Source: Silurus meridionalis (taxonomy: Eukaryota; Chordata; Actinopteri; Siluriformes; Siluridae). Taken from it: DNA of 64,000 nt. Location: contig NC_060887.1 of the NCBI RefSeq assembly GCF_014805685.1, forward strand, positions 28,799,963-28,863,962. Reading direction: 5' to 3'. The notes under the pieces are model-generated. The model was given only the letters and a program-made list of their open reading frames with translations. It was not told the DNA's origin and did no database searches. Position numbers and translations under genes: made by a program. Below are positions 28,613-38,518 of the stretch, piece after piece. The stretch's first letter is position 1, and each line of letters opens with the position of its first letter.

Positions 28613-30300
28613 AAGCTACCACCACCACTGCCGGCGCCTGTGGCTCCCATCCCGCTCAACAAGATGGGGCTGCAGGATAATGCCAAGATGTTCCTGGAGC
28701 AGCACAGACAGCGTTTCCGATCCCTTACGCTCTGGGAAGTCGGCTGGCATCATGTGTGGCATGTCACGAATGTCAACTGGTAAACTAGCCAGCCATCCCA
28801 AAAGCGCCTTTGCACCCAGTACCCTTAATTAAGATCCCCTTTGAGAGAAATAGATTGGACTTCACAACATGATACCTATAACATCTCCGCATGTAGTCTT
28901 GAGGAGGCACTCTTCCGTGGTCTTTCCCGGGTTAAAACCAGCTTAAGGCACGGCTTATATGTCACAAAACCAAACTTTACAGATTATTGGGGATTAAATC
29001 GATCTGTACTAGTGTCTATCATCCTCAGACCAATAGCTTAGTTGAGTGATTAAATCAAACCCTCAAAAATATGATTTGGATGATTCGTAGATGCACAGAA
29101 CTGGGATAAGTGGCTCAAACCCCTATTATTTACAGTTTGAGAGGTCCCACAAGCCTCTTCGAACAGCTATCCCAACTGTATAATTGGGGCATACAGCTGT
29201 GGGAATTTCCACTGGGAGATAAAGTTCTCGTATTACTACCCATGTCGAGCTCTAAACTACTGGCGAAGTGGCAAGGACCTTTTAAGGTTATGCAGCGAGT
29301 TGGAGATGTCAACTATAAGGTTAGGGACACAGATAGAGGCAATGCATTTGAGGTGTACCCCCTCAACTTCCTGAAACCATGGATTAAGGCAGTGTCTGTG
29401 TCGCTAGCCATGGTGATTCCCAAGAGGGAGGAGCTGGGACCAGAGGTAAAGCAAAAATCTGCGTCAGAATTCACCACGGTCCCCAGTAAAACCACCTTTT
29501 ACCGTCGCAGAGAGCACAGGTGAAAAAGTTGCAAAAAGAGTTTGCAGATGAGTTTTCAAACCTGCCTGGATAAACAAACCTCCACATTGAGTTACCTTCA
29601 GGTATAGTGGTGAGCATTCGCCCATACCAACTTCCAGAACACAAGAAAAAAGTGGTTTGGGATGATCTCAAGACTATGCTTGGCATGGGGTAATCAAGGA
29701 GTCTCACAGTGATTGGAGCAGCCTGGTGGTCTTGGTGACCAAAAGTGATTGGTTGGTACGGTTCTGTGTGGACTATTGAAAAGTCAACGCTGTGTCTAAA
29801 TTTGATGCGTATCCAATGCCTCACATCGATAAGCTGCTCAATCGGCTAGGTGTGGCACGTTTTTATTCAACACTGGATTTAATCAAAGGACATTGGCAAA
29901 TCCCCTTGATTCCAATGTCTTGTAAAAAAACGGTCTTTTCCACTCTGTTTAATTTACACCATTTTGTCACACTTCCCTTTGGCTTGTTTGGAGCCCCAGC
30001 AACCTTTGAACGCCTCGTGGACTGCATTCTCTAACCCCAACGGGTATGCGGCTTCCTAATTGGATGACATAATCATATGGAGTAATGACTGGCAGCAGCA
30101 TTTGCAACACTTCAGAGTGGTCCTGAGAACCTTGAGGTGGGCAGGACTGCCTCAACCCGAAGAAGTGTGCAATTGGGCAGGTGGAAGTACAGTATCTGGG
30201 TTTCCATTTGGTTCATGGGCAGGTGCATCCCCAAACTGATAAGCATGCCCAAGACCCAAGATCAAAAAGAAGGTGAGATTGGTTCCTGGGGCTGGCTGGC
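28613..30300 (+). pseudogene. Ty3/gypsy retrotransposon remnant with integrase upstream of RT (Gmr1-like order)
   Basis: Pieces in several frames occur in this order. First is a gag-start-like KMGLQDNAKMFLE. Next are integrase remnants: a Cys-His trace near 28745, then SLEEALFRGLSRV (near 28893), RPIA ... LNQTLKNMIW (near 29028-29080), NWDKWLKPLL, VPQASS and KWQGPFKVMQRVGDVNYKVR. Last is reverse transcriptase: DWLVRFCVDY, KVNAVSKFDAYPMPHIDKLL, RFYSTLDLIKGHWQIPLIPM and LPFGLFGAPATFERLVDCIL, ending near a degraded YLDDIIIWSNDWQQHL. Integrase before RT is the order of Gmr1-type gypsy elements of deuterostomes. Stops and frameshifts throughout mean it is dead, and no LTRs were identified. Confidence 0.72.
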
Positions 30301-31195
30301 TGGTCAAACTGGTCGCTGCCCACTTTTTCCTTCACCACCTGCCTGAACCATTCGCTTTCTTACATACTCTTTTTGCTTATTGTGATGATTTGTTTTTTCT
30401 TTTTTTGATGATTCGTTTGTTGTTTTGACCTTATGTAACAGCCTAACCAGGGACAAGGGCTGCAAATGGCATCGGTTGTCAGGGTGTAACAATGTCTATT
30501 GTCTTGTCCCTGTTAAATAAAAATCAAATAAATTTTTTACAATAATTTTTATTCTTACTTATTTATATTCTCATTCTTGTAGTAAGACAGGTAATGGTAA
30601 GAGAGGAGTTAATAGAAGAGTTGTGCACATTGCATTTAGACCTCAGACATAAATACACACTATTCAGAGAGTTATGCAAGAATTGGTAGAGTTTGCAAAA
30701 ACTCAGTGTTTGTAAATAACAGTGCAGTTTTCTCCATTTCGAGTGAGGAGCCATATTAAGTTCTGCAATTCCATCCGACAGTTTGATGTAACCCCAGCAT
30801 GTTATGCTAAACTCTATATTTTAATATTTTAAATCGACTTAAAGATCTGTAGCAAGCCATTTGAGGTCAATATTAAATACTTAAATCCATAAATTAGAAT
30901 AAGACATAAACACACTTAAAGCTATACTGTTATAGTAAACTAAGTGATCAATGTGTAAAGTACAGTTAGGATTATTAATGCAGTAATATATATTGAGTAC
31001 TAGATGGTACCAGATTCCTGTTAGATGTTTATCATAACACTTTATTTTTTACATTTTGAATTGTCTCTTGCTTTAATGTTGCATTTATGTTGTATCATAC
31101 CTCACAGCGGAAAAAAATAACGCTATTTCCTTTTTTGGTTCTCATCCCTGTTTATGGGGAGTCTTTAAGGCAAGCACTCATCTTTGAAGGTTTTG
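30301..31195. other. intergenic, nothing recognised
   Basis: AT-rich sequence. No LTR or coding feature could be confirmed immediately downstream of the gypsy remnant. Confidence 0.55.
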
Positions 31196-31250
31196 GTCTA
31201 GATCAGGGGTCTCAAAAACTTTTTTCCCACTTAAAAAATTTAAACAGCAG

Positions 31251-31256
<6 letters not shown>

Positions 31257-31324
<68 letters not shown>
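31257..31324. repeat. (CA)n(TA)n microsatellite split by a Tc1 insertion
   Basis: About 20 CA units pass into about 14 TA units, interrupted at 31325 by the Tc1. The TA run resumes at 32883-32940 on the other side, so the transposon landed in a TA tract. Confidence 0.9.
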
Positions 31325-31327
<3 letters not shown>

Positions 31328-32879
31328 GGAGTGCAGAATTATTAGGCAAGTTGTATTTTTGAGGATTAATTTTATTTGAGGATTTAATTTGAACAACAAC
31401 CATGTTCTCAATGAACACAAAAAACTCCTTAATATCAAAGCTGAATATTTTTGGAAGTAGTTTTTAGTTTTAGCTATTTTAGGGGGATATCTGTGTGTGC
31501 AGGTGACTATTACTGTGCATAATTATTAGGCAACTTAACAAAAAACAAATTCATACCCATTTCAATTATTTATTTTTACCAGTGAAACCAATATAACATC
31601 TCAACATTCACAAATATACATTTCTGACATTCAAAACCAAACAAAAACAAATCAGTGACCAATATAGCCACCTTTCTTTGCAAGGACACTCAAAAGCCTG
31701 CCATCCATGGATTCTGTCAGTGTTTTGATCTGTTCACCATCAACATTGCGTGCAGCAGCAACCACAGCCTCCCAGACACTGTTCAGAGAGGTGTACTGTT
31801 TTCCTCCTTGTAAATCGCACATTTGATGATGGACCACAGGTTCTCAATGGGGTTCAGATCAGGTGAACAAGGAGGCCATATCATTAGATTTTCTTCTTTT
31901 ATACCCTTTCTTGCCAGCCACGCTGTGGAGTACTTGGGCGTGTGTGATGGAGCATTGTCCTGCATGAAAATCATGTTTTTCTTGAAGGATGCAGACTTCT
32001 TCCTGTACCACTGCTTGAAGAAGGTGTCTTCCAGAAACTGGCAGTAGGACTGGGAGTTCAGCTTGACTCCATCCTCAACCCGAAAAGGCCCCACAAGCTC
32101 ATCTTTGATGATACCAGCCCAAACCAGTACTCCACCTCCACCTTGCTGGCGTCTGAGTCGGACTGGAGCTCTCTGCCCTTTACCAATCCAGCCACGGGCC
32201 CATCCATCTGGCCCATCAAGACTCACTCTCATTTCATCAGTCCATAAAACCTTAGAAAAATCAGTCTTGAGATATTTCTTGGCCCAGTCTTGACGTTTCA
32301 GCTTGTGTGTCTTGTTCAGTGGTGGTCGACTTTCTGCCTTTCTTACCTTGGCCATGTCTCTGAGTATTGCACACCTTGTGCTTTTGGGCACTCAGTGATG
32401 TTGCAGCTCTGAAATATGGCCAAACTGGTGGCAAGTGGCATCTTGGCAGCTGCACGCTTGACTTTTCTCAGTTCACGGGCAGTTATTTTGCGCCTTGGTT
32501 TTCCACACGCTTCTTGCGACCCTGTCGACTATTTTGAATGAAACTCTTGATTGTTCGATGATCACGCTTCAGAAGCTTGGCTATTTTAAGACTGCTGCAT
32601 CCCTCTGCAATATATCTCACTATTTTTGACTTTTCTGAGCCTGTCAAGTCCTTCTTTTGACCCATTTTGCCAAAGGAAAGGAAGTTGCCTAATAATTATG
32701 CACACCTGATATAGGGTGTTGATGTCATTAGACCACACCCCTTCTCATTACAGAGATGCACATCACCTAATATGCTTAATTGGTAGTAGGCTTTCCAGCC
32801 TATACAGCTTGGAGTAAGACAACATGCATAACGAGGATGATGTGGTCAAAATACTCATTTGCCTAATAATTCTGCACTC

Positions 32880-32882
<3 letters not shown>
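31325..32882 (-). mobile_element. Tc1-like transposon, both ends present (1558 bp)
   Basis: The termini are CAGGGAGTGCAGAATTATTA and, in complement at the right, CAGGAGTGCAGAATTATTAG, both flanked by TA. Minus-strand transposase pieces start at 32665 with MGQKKDLTGSEKSKIVRYIA (HTH domain: LKIAKLLKRDHRTIKSFIQN, basic RQGRKKR), then 32455 and 32391. The catalytic half has KVLWTDEMRVSLDGPDG (first D), GGGVLVWAGI, NMIFMQDNAPSHT (second D) and [14 protein letters not shown] (third acidic, E in IEN). Frame breaks near 32480 and 32390 and an early stop in the C-terminus (about 31783) suggest a recently dead copy. Confidence 0.93.
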
Positions 32883-32943
<61 letters not shown>

Positions 32944-33758
32944 TATTTATTATTTTTTGTAACTGCAGCATCAGCATCCTTTTTGGCTTTATGGAAAAAA
33001 CCTTGCTGGGACATTACCTTTCTCTGCCACTTAGTGGCTGTCTTCCTGGTACTTCTCATACTGTTCTCCGTGTTTAGTAATGACCCTTGAGATTACATTT
33101 CTTTAAAATGGCGACTTTTTCTTTGTATATCAGACAGGTAGCATTTCCATTAAACTCAACGAAAAAATACTGCAATGTCTATCTTTCTTGAAACTGTCTG
33201 TGTTCGTTTTCCACTTTCCTTCTTGTTTTTTTGAAAGAAAAATTTTTCATTTTCTTTCACAGCCAAACAACAACAAGAAAAAAGCCCCAAAACCAGTTCC
33301 CCTCTTATCAAATCTGCCACATGCGCGGGTTTCTTTTACGCGTTCCAGTTGTGTTTTTATTTTGTGTGTTTTTGTTTCAATTAAATATGAAGGAGTAATT
33401 TTGGTATGAAGCAAATAGAAAAAAAAAATTATTAAAAAAAATGTGTACAAAATATTTTTTACATCAGTTGCGGGCCGGAGGGAAGGGGAGTGGAGGGTTA
33501 TATATGGCCCGCGGGCCAGCAGTTTGAGACCACTGGTCTAGCTGCTTTTAAAAACCCATCTCAGACAAATTAGACAATTGTGTAGTAATGAATGGGCACA
33601 AAAAATTGCATGTGTGTGTAACCCATCTCTGAACACATAACTTTCCTTTTGAAATATGACATACATTTTAAGCTTTAGTTACAGACACTAATGCAACCCC
33701 TTTCCATTTGCTGCAACTGGAGTTTAAAACCTGAAATCTCTATTATGTATGTCAGTTA
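32731..33758. repeat. tandem duplication 2, copy A (about 1028 bp)
   Basis: The block starts inside the Tc1 near its right end (GACCACACC), spans the TA tract, the right part of the hAT element and about 215 bp of flanking DNA. It is repeated immediately after with roughly 1% differences plus small indels. Confidence 0.93.
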
Positions 33759-33905
33759 GACCACACCTTCTCATTACAGAGATGCACATCACCTAATATG
33801 CTTAATTGGTAGTAGGCTTTCCAGCCTATACAGCTTGGAGTAAGACAACATGCATAACGAGGATGATGTGGTCAAAATACTCATTTGCCTAATAATTCTG
33901 CACTC

Positions 33906-33971
<66 letters not shown>

Positions 33972-34780
33972 TATTTATTATTTTTTGTAACTGCAGCATC
34001 AGCATCCTTTTTGGCTTTATGGAAAAAACCTTGCTGGGACATTACCTTTCTCTGCCACTTAGTGGCTGTCTTCCTGGTACTTCTCATACTGTTCTCCGTG
34101 TTTAGTAATGACCCTTGAGATTACATTTCTTTAAAATGGCGACTTTTTCTTTGTATATCAGACAGGTAGCATTTCCATTAAACTCAACGAAAAAATACTG
34201 CAATGTCTATCTTTCTTGAAACTGTCTGTGTTCGTCTTCCACTTTCCTTCTTGTTTTTTTGAAAGACAAATTTTTCATTTTCTTTCACAGCCAAACAACA
34301 ACAAGAAAAAAGCCCCAAAACCAGTTCCCCTCTTATCAAATCTGCCGCATGCGCGGGTTTCTTTTACGCGTTCCAGTTGTGTTTTTATTTTGTGTGTTTT
34401 TGTTTCAATTAAATATGAAGGAGTAATTTTAGTATGAAGCAAATAGAAAAAAAAAAATTATTAAAAAATATTTTTTACATCAGTTGCGGGCCGGAGGGAA
34501 GGGGAGTGGAGGGTTATATATGGCCCGCGGGCCAGCAGTTTGAGACCACTGGTCTAGCTGCTTTTAAAAACCCATCTCAGACAAATTAGACAATTGTGTA
34601 GTAATGAATGGGCACAAAAAATTGCATGTGTGTGTAACCCATCTCTGAACACATAACTTTCCTTTTGAAATATGACATACATTTTAAGCTTTAGTTACAG
34701 ACACTAATGCAACCCCTTTCCATTTGCTGCAACTGGAGTTTAAAACCTGAAATCTCTATTATGTATGTCAGTTAGAGCAC
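33759..34780. repeat. tandem duplication 2, copy B
   Basis: Second copy. It carries its own Tc1 right terminus, TA tract (about 33907-33967), hAT right terminus (ending 34551) and target duplication half, then the flank up to TTAGAGCACAC, where unique sequence resumes. Confidence 0.93.
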
Positions 34781-36038
34781 ACAATCTGTAAGAAGGAACA
34801 CATTATATTCCTATTCTATTTGCATAATATTTTACATATACTGGATGTACTTCTATAGACTGAAGCTATAACAGACCAAAGTTATTATGCTCTTAGCAAT
34901 TTAGGTAACTTTTTATCCTATCATTGTAACATGATCAAAAGTTGCTAACAGCATAAAAACTTTGGTAAGTAATAAATTCATTAAGATTGTCAACACATGA
35001 CAGTTGAGAGTCTATTTATGAGAAGCCATGCTATTTACAGTACAGTTCTTAATGGACCTGACCAGTGTAAACAGGTTCTCATCTCCAACGAGCATGAAAG
35101 CTATTAGACTATCTGAGTGTCTGAATCAGGTTTTTATACATTTTAAAATAGAAACTTTCCTATTTCCTATTTATTGCTTTTGTGTATTAATTCTTTTGAA
35201 TTCATATTACTTGAGTCATAAACTTGAGGCTCTGTGATAATAATCACTTTCGCTGGTGTAATTAATTCTTAGTGTTTCATTATTTGACATTACATTTAAT
35301 ATTAAATATTGCATGCTCCATTGCATGATTTACTGCACATTTATCTGCATTTTTAAGTGTTTATGAGCTGTTTATGATGGTCAGAACAGCTATTGATAGA
35401 AAGAACTAGCACTAAAATCTTCACTGAATGGTCATCAAAGTTTAATGATATTATTTTATGAATTGATGTGCCATGTAATATAACAAAACTGCCTATGAGT
35501 TTTAAAGACATTAATCTACATTTCTATAAGACCCTATTATGGTCTAATGGTAATGCATGATCTTTCATTATAACTATGTCCACTTCAGAAATGGTTGTCC
35601 CATGCCTGTGCCAAAATCTAGGCTAGTTATTAGCGTTGAAATGACAGGGGCAGCTGAAGACACAAGCAGTGAAACATGGTATGAGTCGTTCCAGCAATGT
35701 TGTTTGACGATGTGATCTGTTCTAGGTCCTCGCTCCCTCCATTGGCTTTCACTGCAACTCCTTCCAAATGTTCTGGAGACACTAGAGTAGGCGTTACTCT
35801 TTTACACACCCAGAGAAGTGTGTTTATGACCTAGTCTGCCAGACACACACTTCTATTTGGATGTCAATGGAAGTCTGGACCAAAGACTATGCTCTGAGCT
35901 CTCCTGTCCTCTTATCAGAGCTGGAATTCTGCTATCTTTTAAAAGATTAGAAGCAGTGAAGATGTTTTGTGTTGCTTAGCTGCTTAAGAAGCCATAGGCC
36001 ATAAAAACGTAAGAGTTGAGTGGAGGCACTGTGCTAGC
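34781..36038. other. upstream region of lrrc30
   Basis: No repeat or gene is recognised. An E-box-type CAGCTG at 35650 and a TATA-like CATAAAAACG about 35 bp before the start codon are seen, but the transcription start is not determinable. Sequence from 35570 to 36038 is less AT-rich than the rest. Confidence 0.5.
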
Positions 36039-36916
36039 ATGGGAGGAAAAAAATCGAAGGAGCCCACAAGCGAGGACATGAAACGTGTAGGAAGAAAGAG
36101 TGCAGCCTGTGAGGAAACCCTGACATCATCTGACAGGATCCGCAAGCACATTGTGATGCAATTTGGTTACAAGGTGCTGAGCTTGGCTCGACAACATATG
36201 ATTGCACCTCCTGGTGAGTTATGGGAGCTAACAGAACTGCAGAAGCTTAATTTGTCCCTGAACTGCTTATGTTTCTTGCCTTCATCTGTGGTGCTGCTTG
36301 AGAACCTGGTTGTACTTAATTTGTGGGGTAACCAGCTCACCAGTCTGCCCCCTGAGATCGGGCAACTTGAAAACCTGAAGGTGCTCTTTGCATACCACAA
36401 CCATCTGACTGATGTCCCTGCGGAGCTAGGCTCCTGTTTAAAGCTGGAGGTCTTGAGCTTGGCAAACAACCAACTCACAAGTCTCCCGGATAGTCTCTCT
36501 GCGCTCACAAACCTGCAGAAGCTCAACCTGAGCCATAACAATATTGTGTATATCCCAGCATGTGTATATGCCATGAAAAAGCTGGTCTTTTTGCATGTTG
36601 CCTGTAACAGGCTGGAGAACATTGCAGAGCATATCCAAGCACTGGCTGATCTAAAGACCCTCATTATGGAAGAGAACTCTATTCATTGTCTGCCAAAGAT
36701 GCTCTGCTGTCTGACCAAGTTAGAACTGCTCAATGTGGATTATAATGACATTCAGAACGTTCCTACTGAAATGCACCAGCTGAACAGGCTGGGAAACTAG
36801 CTTCTCACCCACTGGATAAAGGACTTCATATCATACATAACCCTCTGTTCAAGCCAATTAAAGAGGTGTTAGATGAAGGTCTCCAGGCTCTTTATAACTA
36901 TCTCAAGGCCAACTGA
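36039..36916 (+). CDS. lrrc30: lrrc30, leucine-rich repeat-containing 30 (single exon; probable 1-base frameshift)
   Basis: The frame from ATG 36039 gives 253 residues ending RLGN at a TAG (36798-36800). It has eight LRRs with exact 23-residue spacing; the first consensus Leu are at 67, 90, 113, 136, 159, 182, 205 and 228 (e.g. LVVLNLWGNQLTSLPPEIG, LQKLNLSHNNIVYIPA, LELLNVDYNDIQNVP). Human LRRC30 is intronless, about 301 residues, and continues past this point with a DKGLHISHNPLSKP motif. That continuation is here in the +1 frame (GKLASHPLDKGLHIIHNPLF ... YNYLKAN, stop 36914-36916). One extra G in the GGG run near 36790-36792 would join them into about 292 residues. The N-terminus MGGKKSK fits an N-myristoylation signal. 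Molecular function is not established; the LRR fold suggests protein binding. Confidence 0.9.
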
Positions 36917-38334
36917 AATGCTGTGCTGTGTGGTGATTCTTTGGACTATTAGGTCTATTCATATCTATTTGGGAAGCAAAAAATTTGCTTAAGGCTTAGA
37001 TAATATATTTTTCCATTGCTTTATAAAGACTGCATATATTAGAATGACTAGATTTTTAAAAGCGTCACAAAAAAGTTGAGCGTAAACAAAATATACCATT
37101 AATATTCTTACTGCTATAAAACCTAATAGTAGAAAAGAACATAAACAGACGAAGAAAACCTTCAGGCAAAGTGGAGAACAATGTGTAAGTGCTTGCCGGC
37201 TTGGTTATTAAAGTGTAAAAAGATCCCTCTGAGTATGTGAAGGTTGCTGATACTGAAATCTTTTCATTCTGCAGTGCCAGGACTTGAGGGCACGTTTAAG
37301 GTTCCCAGGAGCATGTTAAACAAAGGGCACCAGCTTGGCAGTTGTGCTAAACAAGCACTGGACTTCTTCTCCTTTTGTGCAGCGCTGAGTTCATTTGGAA
37401 CTGTCTGTGAACTTGCTGACTCAGTCACGTTGACCCTTGTTGTCCACAATCTTTTCTTGAAAGCCCAAGAGAAGAAGAGATGCAATTATAATCGGCCTCT
37501 ACCATTTTCTACAAGTGTATTGGAGTGCAAAGCAGAGACATTTCAATTACTACAAAAGAAAGGTCAGTGGTGCATCCTGTTGAAAAGTACAGCACCTTTT
37601 ATTTGAAGGGCATTGGGCTTATTTCCTGAACGTTATGCACTATATAATTTCAGCAAGAACAAGAAAGAAATCGGAAAGAATCTAAATCTTTTCATATACC
37701 CTGGACTTTTACTGCTGATACATCCAGGTACTATATAGTGTGTGTACTCATCTGCTATAAGCATATCGCTTTTGCCATGTTTTATAATATGAAATTTTAT
37801 TATGTTATATATAATATACTGTTACAAAGGATGCAATATTCATGGTCAGTCCATTGATGTCTTCATGGTTAACTGTTTAACAGAACAGATTTTCTCAGTT
37901 ACATTGATAAATGCCACTGAATGTTATTTACTAAATGCCCTTAAAGAACACTTCCAGCGCCAACCGTAATGTGTATAACCTACAATGTTTTGTTCAGTGG
38001 GTTTATATTTAGGTTTAACTTCTACCAATTGTTCTCTATTCTCTTCAGTTCCTATAATCTTTTCTTTTACATAATGAGTTTGTTGACTTTTTCAGCACAC
38101 AGGACTACACTGGACTTCAGTTTATTCGGCACATACATTTTAAAATTAAAACTTGGCCTTATATGTTATTTAATGCTTGTCCAGCATTTTAAAGTTTATG
38201 TTTGGGAATCTGATTATTTTCCCCAATGCATAATTGTCTTAATGTTTAACAAGTTTGCATAATTGTAGTTATCAGTTCAATAAATGTCAAGCAAGACATA
38301 GTGTGCAGGCATTGTATTATTTCTGTACTTTGTG
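36917..38334. other. downstream of lrrc30; 3' UTR and intergenic
   Basis: AT-rich. A 120-codon open frame at 37244-37606 has no recognisable domain. A polyadenylation-type AATAAA occurs at 38279-38284. It cannot be tied to lrrc30 without transcript data. Confidence 0.5.
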
Positions 38335-38518
38335 TACATTTACATTTATGGCACTTGGCAGACCCTTATCCAGAGTGACAATTATCTCATTTATACGACT
38401 GAGCAGTTGAGGGTTAAGAGCCTTGCTTGAAAGCCCATCAGTGGCAGCTTGGTGGTGCTAAATTTTAACTCATGACCTTCTGATCAGAAGTCCAACATCT
38501 TAACCAACTGTGTGTTTT
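38335..38518 (-). mobile_element. tRNA-derived SINE (family B), reverse orientation
   Basis: The plus strand reads TTACATTTATGGCACTTGGC, AGACCCTTATCCAGAGTGAC ... CAGTGGCAGCTTGGTGGTGC ... GACCTTCTGATCAGAAGTCC, AACATCTTAACCAACTG. That is the complement of a SINE with A box (GTTGGTTAAGATGTTGGAC) and a 3' core (CACTCTGGATAAGGGTCTGC). The same core ends the copy at 41085. Confidence 0.7.

Larger units (their letters stand above)
31196..33543. mobile_element. hAT-type element with 8-bp target duplication, containing a nested Tc1
   Basis: Left terminus CAGGGGTCTCAAAAACT (from 31204) and right terminus GCAGTTTGAGACCACTG (to 33535) are inverted repeats of a vertebrate hAT family. Flanks GTCTAGAT (31196-31203) and GTCTAGCT (33536-33543) are an 8-bp target duplication with one mismatch, diagnostic of hAT. 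The GC-rich GGCCCGCGGGCC near the right end is also typical. Excluding the nested Tc1, the element is under 0.8 kb and non-autonomous. Confidence 0.82.

Noticed and set aside
37244..37606. 120-codon open frame downstream of lrrc30
   Set aside because: No recognisable domain or homology and no splice support; it is likely chance or 3' UTR.
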